Source of the DNA: Prostheceraeus crozeri
Taxonomy: Eukaryota > Platyhelminthes > Polycladida > Euryleptidae
NCBI GenBank assembly: GCA_907163375.1
Contig: CAJQUW010008927.1
Location: 1 to 64,000, forward strand
DNA: 64,000 nt
Direction: 5' to 3'
The position numbers and the translations under genes were made by a program. The notes beneath the pieces were generated by a model. It made no database searches. It saw nothing but the letters and a program-made list of their open reading frames with translations, and was not told the DNA's origin. This document shows positions 17,167-30,497 of the stretch, piece by piece (within the stretch, counting starts at the first letter, position 1; every line of letters starts with the position of its first letter).

Positions 17167-20100
17167 ATGGAATTCAGAATTGAGCCAATGCCATGGCAGC
17201 GCGAAGCAACGAACGACTGGCAAGAGAGATTTGAGGCTTTGGCAAGAGCGAAAGGCGTTGAAGACAATGAAATTACTGCGAAAGAGCCCACGTCGAAGAT
17301 GACTGACTTATTCTTGACTGTTGTAGGGAAGGACGCGTATTCTGAGATTAAGACACTGTTGGCTCCAATTTTGCCTTCAGCCCGGAAATATGTCGATATA
17401 AAGAATTCTATTGAATCGCATTTACGTCCGAAGACGATAGAGATAGCGGAGCGGTATAAGTTCCATTTGATCAGACAGGATCGTGATGGTGTTGCTACTT
17501 ACGTTAACAAGCTTAGGAAAGCGGCTGAGACTTGCAATTTTGGTAAGCAGCTGGATTCCATGCTTAGGGACAGATTCGTGATGGGTCTGAGTGACGAAGC
17601 TGTTTTGAGGAAGTTGTTACTCGAAGAGAGACTGACTTTTGACAAAGCGGTTGGTATAGCTGCAGCGTCCGAGGAGGTTGCAAGCTGTCAAGCAGTTTTA
17701 CGTCCACTACAGGTCAACCGTGTCGATATGAGTAAAAGAAAGCCATTTAAGCCCAATAGGCCTAGGCAAGTCCATGATGTTCCAAAGAAGTTTGAGAAAC
17801 AATCCAATTCTGCTACTCATGATCCGAATCTTTCATGCAAGTTCTGTGGTAACAAACACAATCGTGGTGCTTGTCCCGCATATGGCAAGGCATGCAGTCT
17901 GTGTAAGAAAATGAACCATTTTGCAAAAGTATGCATGAGCAGAGTGAAACTGATTTCTGATGTTAATAAAGTTCGAGAAATGCCTACTTACTCTAACTAC
18001 CAAGCAATGCCCGAGTCCATTTTGAGCGTGAATTCAGGAGATGGAAGTTCCAAAATTATGGTAGATGCAAGGATTGATGGAATAGATTTGGAGATCCAAG
18101 TTGATAGCGGTGCAGTCAGATCCTTGATACCTTGGCACTTTGTGAGTAGATATGAGAATTTGAAGTGTAAGGCTGTTGATTATCGCTTGTCACTATCTTC
18201 TTACACTGGTGATGTTGTCAATATTATTGGTTTATTGAAAAATGTGATCTTTGAGGTTGGTCAGAAGCGAAGTGAAGTTGATTTCCACGTGGTTGAGAGA
18301 GGTGACATTGTTTTGGGAATGGATATCATAAATCGAATGAGTTTATTGAAACTGACTATTAACCAAGTGAGTTCACCACTTGTCAAGTCCATTGAGATTA
18401 GGTCAGGTGCTACGCCAGTTTTCATGAAACCACGCAAGTTACCGTATGCGTTGGAAGAACCAGTGAAAGATGAATTGAGCAGACTATCCAAAGTTGGCAC
18501 TATTGAAAAGGTTGAAAGTTCTGAATGGGCTACACCGATTGTCGTTGTGCATAAGCCAAATGGAAAAGTTCGCATCTGTGGCGACTACCAATCTACGATC
18601 AACCCACACATACCTTCAACCATAGTCCCAGGATTAGAAATTGATGATACATTGAGCAAGCTAGGAAAATGCAATTTGTTTTCGAAAATTGATTTAACAG
18701 ATGCGTACCTGCAAGTAAGGCTTGATGACTCATCTCAGATGCTTACTGTGATTTCCACACCTTTTGGATTGTACAAGTACAGATCTCTTCCTTTTGGAGT
18801 AAAATCTTCACCACACATTTTCCAGTCGATTATGTTGGAAATGACCAGGGATTTACCTCAAGTACACTGTCATATGGATGACATTCTGATAGCCACTTCT
18901 AGGTCTGATGATCACCAGACAATTTTGACTGAAGTGAAACGGAGACTGTCCGTGAATGGATTTTCGATTAATGAAAGTAAATCGAGTTATCTCCAAACAA
19001 AAGTGAGACATCTAGGATATCTGATAGATGCTGATTCTGATTTTTCAGGTCAATCGAAGTTGTTGCCGGATCCCTCTAAGGTCAGTGATTTACTTGTGAT
19101 GCCAGAACCGAAAGATATTGCGGAAGTCCAGAGATTTATTGGATCCGTAGGATTTTATTCCAAGTTTATTCAGAATTTTTCGGACACAGTGAAACCGTTA
19201 CGTGACATGGTGACCAAAAGAGAATTTAAGTGGACCAGAGATGCTAGATTGTCATTTGAAACCTTGAAGACCGCACTTATTTCAGGCATTCTAAAACCAT
19301 TTGATCCCCAGGATGACATTGAGATTGTTTGTGATGCTTCTCCTACTGCTGTTGGTGCTGTTTTGCAGCAAAAAGGTCAGCCAGTGTTGTACATTAGCAA
19401 GACATTGAATTCTGCTGAAAGGAATTACTCCCAACTAGACAGAGAAGGTTTAGCGATAGTTTATGCTGTGCGCAGATTGCACAAATATCTGTACGGTCGG
19501 AAATTTTTCATTGTTACAGATCACAAGCCGTTAGAATTTTTGTTCAAACCTGATGGCTGTAGAAGTTCTCACGCAAACCAGCGAATTTTGAGATGGTCAA
19601 TTTTTCTAGGAAGCTATGATTATACGATTGTCGGAAAGCGAACGAATGAAATTCCAGTAGCTGACATGTTATCAAGAATTGAAACCGGATTGCACACTGA
19701 ACAATTTGATGTTGGTGCGATCGATCTATTTTTTGAACCAGACCAAAATCTTGAGAAAGAAGTTCGTGATTGCTTTGAGTCCTCACAAGAATTTTCCAAG
19801 TTGAAACATTTTGTCAAGTTCGGATGGCCAGGAGTTTTAAAACATTTGACTGAAAACATGCGTCCATATTACCATGTGAGAAGTGAGTTGACGTTTCATA
19901 AAGGTCTACTATACAGGAAACTCGTTTGGTCATACCGAGATCTCTGAGAAAAAAGGTTTTAAAAACTTTGCACTCATCTCATCTAGGAATTGTTAAGATG
20001 AAGTCGATTGCTAGAAATCAAGTTTGGTGGCCTTCCATTGATCAGATGATTGAAAATGAATGCAGAGATTGTCAGGATTGTAGCAAGATTAAGGTTCCAC

Positions 20101-20922
20101 CGAAGGTTAATGTGAATGCAGATGTCAGTTGGCCAGAGAATTCACACGTTTTTGACAGAATCCATATGGATTACATGGGTCCATTTGAGAATAGTTACTT
20201 TTTAGTTGTTGTTGATGCTCATAGCAATTACCCATTTGTTGTAAGAACCACAGGATTGTCAACTCGAGAAACGTTGAACGCATTGAAAAACATTTTTGCG
20301 ATGTTTGGAGTTCCAAAAACCATTGTTGCAGATAACGGACCTGCATTTCGTTCTGATGATTTTATGGATTATATGCGCAAGAGAGGCATAAGTGTTTGGC
20401 ATACTCCAGTTGCACATCCAAAAAGTAATGGATTAGCTGAGCGATTCGTAGGGAATCTGAAGCTCCATTTGAAAGCAACGGTAGGAAAGGGAGACATAGA
20501 CAGTCGCTTGCACAGCTTTTTGCTACAATACAGAAATGCGTCAGTGAAAGGCAATAGAAGTCCTGCAGAAATGGTATTCAATTTCCGTCCGAAGCTGCCC
20601 ATGAATCTGCTAGAACCGGAGCAACCTGTGCTATTCCAAAACTTCCGTGGCTCCTCGAGTACCTTCGAACCTGGATCGGTGATCTCAACTACTGCGAGAT
20701 GTCGAGAACAAGGTTCATACGAGACACATGGATCAAATCAAGGTCGAACGAATGGATGGAACGAGTGATGTGGACAACGAAACTCGCGATACCGTCACTG
20801 GAGCTGGCGATGCAGATAGCGAAGCTGCTGAGACTGTGACCATGACTACAAACGACATTACGCAACCTTTGCGTAGATCAAATCGTGTGATTGAACCTCC
20901 TCACTTTTTTATGAATGACTAA
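17167..20922 (+). pseudogene. Gag-pol coding region of the Gypsy element
   Basis: Parts in order are a gag core, two zinc knuckles (CKFCGNKHNRGAC and CSLCKKMNHFAKVC), an aspartic protease (IQVDSGAVRSLIP), reverse transcriptase with the catalytic CHMDDILIAT box, RNase H (IVCDASPTAVGAVL), a zinc-binding integrase N-terminus, and a DDE integrase core with HMDYMGPF and VADNGPAFRS. The region ends in an integrase tail with RRSNRVIEPPHFF. About two breaks are seen; otherwise the coding region is well kept, consistent with the identical LTRs. Confidence 0.9.
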
Positions 20923-20940
20923 TTGTCAAGAGGGGAGGAA

Positions 20941-21082
20941 TGTGATGTATTTGATATTTGTTTATATATGCTATGATAAATTGATCACAACTGAAAGTGA
21001 TTTTGATGTGCATGTTTCACAACATATAAATACGCATCCTCGTGACAACGCTCGTTTTCACCTCGTCCATACATATAGCACA
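20941..21082 (+). repeat. 3' LTR
   Basis: Identical to the 5' LTR. It directly follows the purine tract and is followed by the CATGC target duplication. Confidence 0.95.
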
Positions 21083-22404
21083 CATGCCATCGTGCCAGCG
21101 CAACTCAATTGTATAAAAGACAGGTAGGAATACGAACCTTAGACTGGCCGGCAAGGTGTAGTCCCTTTTAACGACTGGGTCCTTACTGGGCCAACATATA
21201 ACAGAGAAAAATATTTAATATGATATAGGAAGCAAATTCATTCAATTATAGTTAGAAAACTTACTGTTTACTATAAAATGTCTTGCTCTAGCTCATTTTT
21301 AACTGTTTATAAAACGGACTGTATGCGTGTTTGATATGCAGGCTATTCCATGTAGGGCCTAGACATCAATCTTGTCGTTCTCAGATAAGTAAATTCCTAG
21401 TACACTCAACTCGTTTAGCATTGCAAATAGCAATAATTGAGGAGACAGAATAGAAAAATGTCCTTAGACATGATGTTTGAGGACATCTTTCCATTCATTA
21501 TTTGTCCAGGCGGGGCACTCTGCAATCTTTATCACTGAGGAAATGCTTCGCTTAAGTTCGGTAGAACTTCAGTTTTTTTAAAAAAAATCTGCCAAAATTG
21601 GTGATTTTACATCTTGAATTGCTTTTTACAACATGGGGATGAATGAGTTGGAGCAAATGAACATCACGATAAGAAAGCTCAGAACCTAAATATGTTGAAC
21701 AGTGAATTTCATGTGATTTGAAACATTGGTTTGGATGTTCAAGGGAAGGCCGATTCAGTCCTACGCGCTTCAGAGTTTGGTATGGATAGGGTTAAAATGA
21801 ACCAATGTCTTGAAATCAATGTACCGCACAGTGGAAGCCATATAGGCCCTATGCCTACATTAGGATTGTCCGTGTGTAGGCCTAATTTGGTTGGTTTCAA
21901 TTCTTCCTAAAGTTTCAGCTCTATCGCAGCTCTTTCGCGTTTACGGTACTGAATGTCTCTCAAGGATCTGCATGTGTGAATAAATAATGTGTCGATGGTC
22001 AGATTCTGAGTACATCATCGATCACAAAGACCTTCTTCTTGCTAAGTTCATGTTCACAAGAAGAATCCAGACAGCCATTTAATGCATATCGTCAAGAGTG
22101 TGAGAACCACAGAAGAGGGAAAAAATTCGGATGTTTTGAATGAATGAATGACGAATTTTATTCATCAATCAAGTTATATACATGCATGTACTATAAAAAG
22201 ACTTTTATAGAAAGCATTTTTAAAAGACATAATAAGCTCATACGTTGACAATGACAAACAACGATTCAAGGAAAACAATAACAATTATTCGAATACTTTC
22301 AAGAAAAGAGATTTACCATTAAGACCTAGGGTTTGATTTAATCTAGGAGTTTTATCATTTATTAACAACGCTTCTACTATACGAGTTTCAAATTCACTAC
22401 GTCC
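21083..22404. other. Unique host DNA, no gene seen
   Basis: About 1.3 kb with short chance frames only. It contains AGGCCTA-type words and no recognised repeat. Confidence 0.6.
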
Positions 22405-23340
22405 TGTGTATTTAACAAAAAAAACAATTATTAATGTCGTTACTACAGTTTGGACATATGTTCAGATGGCTACTTGCGGCTGAGTTACCTCTTATATGCT
22501 CTTCTATTCTTTGATGTAATCTGCGTTTCGCTTGTCCCAAGTATTGGGCATCAAGATCAACCCGACATTCAAAATTATACGCAACGCATGATCGCATCAG
22601 CTTATTTGTTTTATCTTTCAGACTAAAATGCTGTCCTGTTTTACAAGTATAGAATATTATTTTAACATCATGGTCCAATCTCCTAAATACTTTAACAAGT
22701 TTGCGTCCTCTTTGTTTGCGTCGGAATTTTATGGATGTTTTACCTACAAACGGAAGTATCATAAACTTGGTATCCTACCATTCATCTTTCTTCGTTACTT
22801 TGTTATCCGTATTATAGTTTATTTTCAGGAACTGCTTTACTAACGAGTTGATGAAGTCAATGGGATATGAGCTGCTTAATAGAATGTTTGTGATACTTTT
22901 GATCTCTATGTCAAAAAGTTTCCAGCTTGAGCATACATTATGCGCTCTATGCAACATTCTTATCACAAGGGTACGTTTCCATTGGATAGGGCAGAATTCA
23001 TTAAAAGACCTGTATATGTACTTTACCTAAAAATCGATGTGGATAGGCCACTACTTTTGTCAATTTCCACATCCAAAAGTGAAATTATATTTTTGCTTTT
23101 CTCTACTGTAAACTTTAAATTGGGGTGTTGTGAATTCAAAAAAGAATGAAATTTATCTATATTCTCAATATTATCAAAAACAACTAATATGTCATCGACA
23201 TACCGTCTATTAAATTTAGGGGCAAATGTTTCATTCATCCAACTTTGCTCAAGGTTAGAAGGAAATAAATTTGCGCCCAAGGAAAAAATGATGAGCCCAT
23301 ACTAACATTATACATTAATACATTGCCATTAAAGGATAGA
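22405..23340 (-). mobile_element. Penelope-like retroelement fragment (RT end plus GIY-YIG endonuclease)
   Basis: Reading the reverse strand from 23,340, the end of a reverse transcriptase is seen: an MGSS/LGANLF segment (like GVAMGSPLGPxxANLF) and the catalytic RRYVDDILVVFDN. Then comes the typical linker (MLHRAHNVCSSW and SSSYPIDFINSLV), then LPFVGKTSIKFRR and a GIY-YIG-like nuclease domain with YLGQAKRRLHQRIEEH. The zinc-like tail is LNICPNCSNDINNC. The pieces lie in three reading frames (about 23,023-23,280, 22,775-22,966 and 22,412-22,762), so at least two frameshifts separate them. The N-terminal half of RT is missing, as in a 5'-truncated copy. It is inactive. Confidence 0.85.
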
Positions 23341-25520
23341 CACTCATTGACTTCTTTTTTCCTTAACTTGCGAGTTTCCAGTGAATGATCATTCGAACTT
23401 TCCTATTTGAGATTGGCTACATGGTCAGAAGCTAAAATAATAATTCTGCGATAGTAAAAGTTTACTAAATTTAAAATTCAACATTCATTAACTCAGCACT
23501 AAAACAGTGAGTGGTATTTAGCCGATCAACCCACCAGATTTGGATATGTAGAATTTGAGGATAGGTGCATAAATTTGATCACGAAGCTTTACCATGTGAG
23601 TCTGTCTAATTTTTTTGTCGACATGACAGAGTTAAGTGGACGATTTTTTATAAATTTGGCTTAAGTGCCCTTCCGCACAAAAATCAAAAACTAAGCGTGT
23701 ATGAGTGCTTCCCAAATTCTCACACTGGGGCTTGATAACGGGCAATGCAAGTAATTTTTTGTATTGCCCCTGGTCAAACCTCCGTGCGAAAATTTGGGAA
23801 GCACTCATACAAGTTAAGCTTTTGATTTTTGTGCGAAAGAAGAAAGCTTCTTCTAAACCTAGGCTTCTGTACATGATGATGATTGCTCAATGGTAATCGA
23901 AGCATTTTGTATATCTTCACGAGAAAGAATTATTAAAATCTTGTAAATACCAGACTCTTTCCAACCAAAAAGATATTATACTATGGTTAGTCAAGGCATC
24001 TTCCAAATAACATATATTAGTTCAACAACAAATAAATTCCAATCAATTTCTTTCTTCTTCACGAAGCTTTCTTCTCGGGAACTAAACGTGAGTATCATTA
24101 GACGGAGAAATTGCGTGCATTTGTTTTCGATTGGAATACGGTCATTACAGTCCAATTAGTTTACTTGTATTATCGTATTAGGGTGATGTGAGGTGATTCC
24201 GGTTCGATGGCACACTTTGCAAAACTATAATTTTTACCAGCGCTTAAGTCCGACCTCCATAATTCCCGTAAACCATTTTTATACATAAACTTTGATCGAT
24301 AAAAGTTCAAATTGCCATTGATCTTGAAGATTCCTTAAAATTTGAGAAGTTAGGAAATATTTTATTGTAAGGATAACTGTAAAAACATTGTAAAAACATT
24401 GATCGATGCATCCCTAGAGTGCAGGATGATGCAGCTTTTCAATGAATGGCCATAGCTGTCTTTTATTTTGATTATTGAAAATGGTCTAATATATTGCTTT
24501 CTTTTAATCGAGCAACCCCCAGCTTCATTCAAAGTTCGCACCTGTATTAGGGGTGAAAAGGGGATGGCGCATGGAGACAACGCCATTTATGGCATGTTGA
24601 AAAAATCAACGATATCGTCGTTATATTATAGCGACGGACAAGAAGGTAGATTTGGCTTTTGCATAATAATTTGCATGATGAGAAATGAATCCGTCACCTG
24701 GCATCAGGGTTTTTTATGACAACGCTTTGCAGGGATGGCTTGAATTGTTATCCGGCGACTGAGATCAACTTAAAATTTTTAAATGTTTTGTGAGGCAAAA
24801 ATATAGGCGATCTTTAGATATCTGTGTAACCTCTCTAGCCACCCTTGTCGTCAATATGTGGTCATCAATGTTTCATGATGATGCTTCAAGCTACTGTGCG
24901 GTTAATAACATTGCGCGTTTTAAGAGTCGTTCACATAGAAATTGATCTACATCCATGAAAAAAAAACGAAAAATAATAGGGAATTTTACCACACCCTTGC
25001 CCTTGACATCCAGGAAAAATCGAGAGATATTTTATGAAATATTTGATACCGCGCACGGAAATTCTTTGCGGTGCTCTGACGGCTAAGATAACCTTTTAAA
25101 ATCTCGCCTGATCATTAATCTATCCATTAACACTGTGTTGAATATTTTCATAAACAGAAATAATAGTGCGGCTTTGTCTATACGAAAATTGGGCTTAGCC
25201 ATCGTCAATGTCTGAGCAGCGAAACATGAGGTGAGAATGCCTTTCCCCATATGTAAGTTTGTGAAGCATTAGTCCGTTCATGAACTGGATAAAACAGTAA
25301 GTTCAGTTCAGTTGCAGTTATATTAGGAAATCTCGATCGATCATTTAGTTCAGAATGAACTAGTGTATTAGCTCAGCTAGCTATTGCTAGTGAATGACTA
25401 GAAACCTCGTATACTCACATTCGAAAGCTCAAATGCAATGGCTAGAATTATTAACTAAACAAGCTGCTGGTCCCTTTAATCATGACCATCACGATCATTC
25501 CAGCATGAGGGTCTTTCTGT
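23341..25520. other. Unique host DNA, no gene seen
   Basis: About 2.2 kb without a supported gene. The only structure noticed is the hairpin repeat at 23,674-23,835. Confidence 0.55.
23674..23835. repeat. Fold-back repeat, 45-bp arms (MITE-like)
   Basis: Arms beginning CGCACAAAAATCAAAA and ending TTTTGATTTTTGTGCG pair over 45 positions with a few mismatches (23,674-23,718 with 23,791-23,835). A second, inner hairpin (GGGCAATGCAAG/TTGTATTGCCC) fills the loop. No transposase. It could be a MITE or a structured RNA source. Confidence 0.7.
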
Positions 25521-25523
25521 TAT

Positions 25524-25710
25524 CCCGGTGAAAAAAAATCGTCGGCGATTACTCGGCAAATAGTCGGGCAGTGTCGGCTGTCAACCGTGTCGGCGCACCG
25601 AGTGAATGCCGACACAGGTGTTGTCGGTACCCATCGGTTAAGTGACGGCTGCACCGACATGATGATTAGAAAATCGGAAAGTGTCGGCATGTTCTCCCTA
25701 TATGCCGACA
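25524..25710 (+). repeat. Left GTCGG-rich terminal block
   Basis: Begins CCCGGTGAAAAAAA. It contains about ten GTCGG/CCGAC words at irregular spacing. Confidence 0.7.
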
Positions 25711-27072
25711 GCAACTCTGATTGGACAATTATTAGCAAATCTCGTCCACTCCAATTCGTGTGATCTATATAACTTAAACACTGCTGTGATTTACAACAGA
25801 GGACTCCTGCTGCGCTCGAGGAGCATAGTCAGCACATTCTGCTTCTTTGCAAGTGGCACAGATGAAAGACAAAATGGCAACCTCTTGCAAAAAGGATTAC
25901 AGAATTCCTCATACCAGATATCAGGACCAGATTTCCGGCAGCATGTGGTAAGTTAAGATATCAATACATGTCTACATATAGCGGCAGCTATGGGTCAACA
26001 GTTCTGTCTCCGTTACTTGTATTTTCTTTTTGAGTGATTCAAAATGTAGATAGAATTACATGGAAATTCACAGAACATCCTGACAAGAAGAAGAAAAACG
26101 CCTGTTAATGTATTAGATGTACATCTAATACACGTGTGTATACAATCCTACATTAAAACAGCCCGATTTTAATCGGTGCATTAATCTGTTGCACATTCTT
26201 TACTGCAGCGCAGAAAATGTTGCTAGTACTCAAACGCTGTGAGAAAGCAAACGAAAGAAAAAAAATCTTTTGAAAGTTGAAAACCCTGCTGAGAACACAT
26301 TGTTGTGCTGTTTTAAGTAGCCATTTATCTGTCTATTTTTGCTATCTCCGAACGACCGTGAATTAGGGTAATTCCTTTTGAAAGGGCTTCTTCCAACCTT
26401 CTATTTCTAGCCATTGTGAGATATCTAGAGCACGAATAGATTTTCACGAATAGTCCACACTCGATACAGACTCAGGACTGATAGATTTCATTGTTCGATA
26501 GCGCAAAGCGCAATTCATTGGCAATTCATTGAGCTGCTGTTCACGGGAAGTTTCATACAGGACAGCACAACAGTGTGTGCACACGCAGTCATAATACTGC
26601 CTTTGTCCTTCGTCCTCACAGTGATCTGCCGAATCTGCATGCAAATATGTGAGGCAAGCGTCATCTGATTGATCGATGCGTTGCTATAGCATCAAGTTGG
26701 TTAGCTTGTCTCAAAACATATTATGCGTGCGCCTGACTGGGAAAGCAGCGCGCCCAGTTAACGTCCTGCGATAATAAACAGCAAGTGCACAAAAGCACAT
26801 CAGATAGCTCAACGAATGTGCATATTTCGTTTTTTGCATTTTCTCATGACCAGACTCTTCGCGACAAATGGATAAGACAAAGATCAATTAAACGAGAGGA
26901 TGTCGATAATTTTGGCCAAAGAAGCGTCTTCCTTCCAACCATTCTCTTCGCGAATTTGTTCTCTGCACTTCCTCGAAAATGATTTGATCAAGACAAGTTA
27001 ACAATTCAATATCATCTAAGCGTCCCAGAAAAGAATTGAAACTATTGCAACTCAAATCTTCGGCAGTTCCCA

Positions 27073-27474
27073 GTGTTTTCAACAACTTTCCATCTTACTA
27101 TACCTCGGCATCTTTATCAACCAAACCAAACTTTTTGTGGAAAACGCATCAACGGCAACAGCTCGCATGGAAGGAGAGAACACAAGAATGGAAACTTGAT
27201 AATTCGAATTCCCAAGGATGATATCACCGATTTCGAGGATCTCTTAGATTGGCTTCCTTCAATATATCTCCCAACAAATTACACATATATTACGACTTCC
27301 GAGTGCGCAGTGTTATCTCATTTTTCTTCAGAATCATTTAACAATAAATTGTCTCCACACTTTCAAAGTTTCATTCGTATATTTCATGATTTGTCATTTG
27401 ACTTCTACATCGATGGAATCAGGATACTTGGCAATCGATTTTATTATCTCTTGGAAACGAATGACACAATCTAA
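27073..27474 (+). CDS. Unrecognised 133-aa frame inside the candidate transposon
   Basis: The second half (IPKDDITDFEDLLDWLPSIY, then ECAVLSHFSSESFNN, then FDFYIDGIRILGNRFYYLLE) has a protein-like composition with regular hydrophobics. It may be the last exon of a captured or host gene. No family is recognised and there is no promoter evidence. Confidence 0.25.
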   Translation: MFSTTFHLTIPRHLYQPNQTFCGKRINGNSSHGRREHKNGNLIIRIPKDDITDFEDLLDWLPSIYLPTNYTYITTSECAVLSHFSSESFNNKLSPHFQSFIRIFHDLSFDFYIDGIRILGNRFYYLLETNDTI

Positions 27475-28472
27475 GAAACGGAATTGACTAATTTATGCAA
27501 AATGCAAGTAATTGCTATGACTCGAACAATCATGTTGTTAATAGGTAAGCTGATCTATAAATATTTCTCTCCATCGGTTGTTAGTTATAATTTGTACAGG
27601 ATTTAGTAATTTTATTATTGTACGCATAGGTCTATCACTGGCAATATTTGTTCAGAAATAAAGGCGTTCCACATTTTACATCGTTAAGCTTATCCTGATG
27701 TTATTACAATGATATGATAATTTGCATTTTTCATGATGAATTGATGACAGTATATAACACGTCTACTCATTACCTAATGTGCCTCTACAGAAGTAAAACC
27801 CACTTCATAAATCATAATTTTTAAACATGAAATCGTGTTGATGAAGAGATGAAACCCGCATGAGATGAGCAGTCAAATCCTAGGCTTTTATTTGACGTAT
27901 TGTTCATTAAGATACGTCAACTTTTAGTGAAAATGTGTGGTTATGACTCTAAAAATCTGCTTGATTGCTTAATTGAAAAACTGCCATTATTAATTTAGGT
28001 TAAACTGCTTTTGGTTGTGAGTCACTAGCGTATTTGTTACAGCTGTCAGTTTGTGGTGCGATCTTCGATGAGAATCCGTTGACATGTGTATTTATATTTA
28101 ATAACATCATGCCAGGCAATCACAGCGAAGTACAAATCAATTTTCGAATTATAGTTGTGATTCGTTGATACTGGCTTTGACAGGGCAATCCAAAGTTAGC
28201 AATATACTGACGTCAGTCTTCAATACAGTTCGCGGTACATTTCAAACAGCGATCAGTCAGAGGACTTGCTGCATCTCCATTCTTGATAGGGGCGGGTAGG
28301 GCACATTGAACATGTTTTTGATCTTTTCTCAACAGTTTGAATATACTAAATCAAATGAACCAAAATCAAACTCGGATGAAAGGTTGAGGATATCCTTAGT
28401 AATCTCAAAGTTGTTGGACGTTTTTGTGACATTTAATCTCCTCACAATTTTAATTTTGAAATTTCTACCAAA

Positions 28473-28512
28473 GTGGTTCAATGTGCCTCATGCGTGGGGC
28501 ACATTGAACCAC
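28473..28512. repeat. Perfect 15-bp hairpin
   Basis: GTGGTTCAATGTGCC and its exact complement enclose a 10-base loop. The related phrase GGGCACATTGAAC occurs alone at about 28,299. Confidence 0.85.
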
Positions 28513-30034
28513 CCACTGGGGTGGCTACATTGCGATGTTCATCAAATCTCAAACGAAAAGGGCGTGAAGATCATCTATGTAACTATTAGAACTAAAATGA
28601 CAAATAAACGGATAAACAACAAAACTAATATTGCAATTATTATGATTAAGAAGTTACTACAAAGAAAACAATTAGTCAGCGTGTATTATTATTATTATTG
28701 TTTCGAAATAAGCAACATAATTTTAGGTTGCTTTCATTTGCGAATTTAATGTCAAGTTTATATTTACGAATACGATAATTAATTTTGCGAGAAAACGATC
28801 ACTAATAAAATCAATATTTAGAACAACTTTATTTTCATTAAAATAGTTTTTTATTTACGCGAGCTTTTGTTAATAACGAAATCTCTATCAGAGCGACCAT
28901 TACACTTGAGACGAGATTTGGTTTTGTTTCCAGCTTCGATGCCAAGAGAGTTAGAGCTCTACTTCTTTTATCGATGCTGTCAAAGGTGTTGACAGTGAAG
29001 TTTCTCTTCACATAACTGGAGACCCAACTATCTTTACAAAGGACGGGTACAACTTGACGTACGATTTCATTTTGATAATGGCAAAAATTAATTTTGCTTA
29101 ACCCATAGTGAAATCTTATATAATAGTTCAAGTAGTTATTTTCAGGGATATCGGTCGCAAGCTTGGTATCCTTATTTAGTTAGTTTAACAGTTTTTAGCT
29201 TTTAACTCAGTAAACAAAAATGTAGTTTAATAAAGTTTATAGATATAAATAATAATATACAATAAGAAAAGTTAATCCTTTTTATGAATAAGTCTATTAA
29301 TAATCTTTTTCTTCTAATTTAAGTCATTTTTTTCTTCTCTAGAATGAGTGATCAATAATCAATGATGTCAAGCAATAATCAACCATTAAAGCGATAGTAA
29401 GTATTCGTGTTTGAAAAAGGTTATAAAACTTCTGTGTGAAAGTGAAAATACCGCAGTGATTAGGCCTACATTGTCGGCTCTCTTGGCCTGATGAACCAAG
29501 CCTAAACGTTTCGGACGAGTTGCTGAATGACAGACTTTTGAATTGTGTAGTCGCAATCTTCATCTATCTAAAATTGGTTTAGTGACAACACAACGATGAT
29601 AAAAACTGTAAAAATCCTGCATGTAAAAAAGTGCATATGGTCCGTTTTATGGAAACAGGACCATATTGACATTGTAATCATGCTTCCATTGGTTCGTTGC
29701 TTCTTTTTTGCACTGATACTGTTATCGAAATACAAATGAAAATAGGAAAGCCATAACTGATGCAATTGTGAAAAAAATGCGTACACTCAATGTAAACATT
29801 TCAAAAGTAAGGGAATGCCAAGTTAGTTACTACATCATTTTATGAAAAAAATTAATGACAATTAATTAATTAACTTCTGGTTGCCGGACTATTTGTCTAA
29901 CTTATAATTAATTAAACATGACCTAACATTTATGTTCCCTGAAGATAGCTTCGTGAGGAAAACATAAATTCATCTACAAATGTAATTACATTTGTTTAGT
30001 AACAATAAATGCAAATTAATTGAAGCATTTTATA

Positions 30035-30497
30035 ATTGAAAGCATTTAGAAATATACCTTTATGCATTTCCTTCATTCACATATCTAAAAATGCCTAAAA
30101 TCTCATCAAGGCATGCTCTTTTCAGTTATCATTTTATACCCTGAAGATGACTGCATGCGTTCTGCAGTTGAAATTACTCGAAATTGGTACGGCTGAATAA
30201 ATCACATCATTAAGTGACATATACATCAGATAATAATTCAAAAGTAAGGGAATGCTAAATTGCTGCTAATTTGGCATTCCCATACTTTTGAATTATTATC
30301 TGATGTAATTTATGCATGTGTAACTTAATGATGTGATTTATTCATCCGTACCAATTTCGAGTAATTTCAACTACAGAACGCAGTCATCTTCAGGGTATAA
30401 AATGATAATTGAACAGAGCATGCCTTGATGGAATTTTAGGCATTTATATACATGCGAATGAAGAATATGCGTAAAGGTATATTTATGAATGCTTAAA
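30035..30497. repeat. Fold-back element with 230-bp arms
   Basis: Two arms of about 230 bp (30,035-30,263 and 30,265-30,497) are inverted copies with roughly 90% identity, meeting at about 30,264 with no real spacer. Each arm holds CCCTGAAGATGACTGC and ACGGxTGAATAAATCACATC, like the 3' ends of Penelope-like or other retroposons. The CTGAAGA-stem-GAAA layout resembles a hammerhead ribozyme core (30,141-30,173). Diverged relatives are seen at 29,935-29,970 and 30,525-30,560. Confidence 0.75.

Larger units (their letters stand above)
16965..21082 (+). mobile_element. Gypsy-family LTR retrotransposon (Mag/SURL-like)
   Basis: The element has two LTRs of 142 bp that I read as identical (TGTGATG...TAGCACA), so insertion was recent. 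They are flanked by a 5-bp target duplication CATGC (16,960-16,964 and 21,083-21,087). A primer-site candidate beginning TGGCGACGAATTG starts just after the 5' LTR, and a purine tract AAGAGGGGAGGAA touches the 3' LTR. The coding order gag, protease, RT, RNase H, integrase is that of Ty3/Gypsy. The two-knuckle gag and short LTRs suit the Mag/SURL group known from echinoderms. The coding region looks broken, with about two breaks. Treated as a fossil. Confidence 0.93.

Noticed and set aside
18261-18575. Reverse-strand frames inside the Gypsy element (18,261; 19,544; 19,620; 20,125; 20,369)
   Set aside because: Shadows of the retrotransposon coding strand.
26444-26644. Cysteine-containing 66-aa frame resembling a zinc motif
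   Set aside because: Too short and without a regular finger pattern; no neighbour supports it.
28306-28749. 147-aa frame in host DNA
   Set aside because: Crosses a perfect hairpin and a TTA microsatellite; no domain or codon signal.
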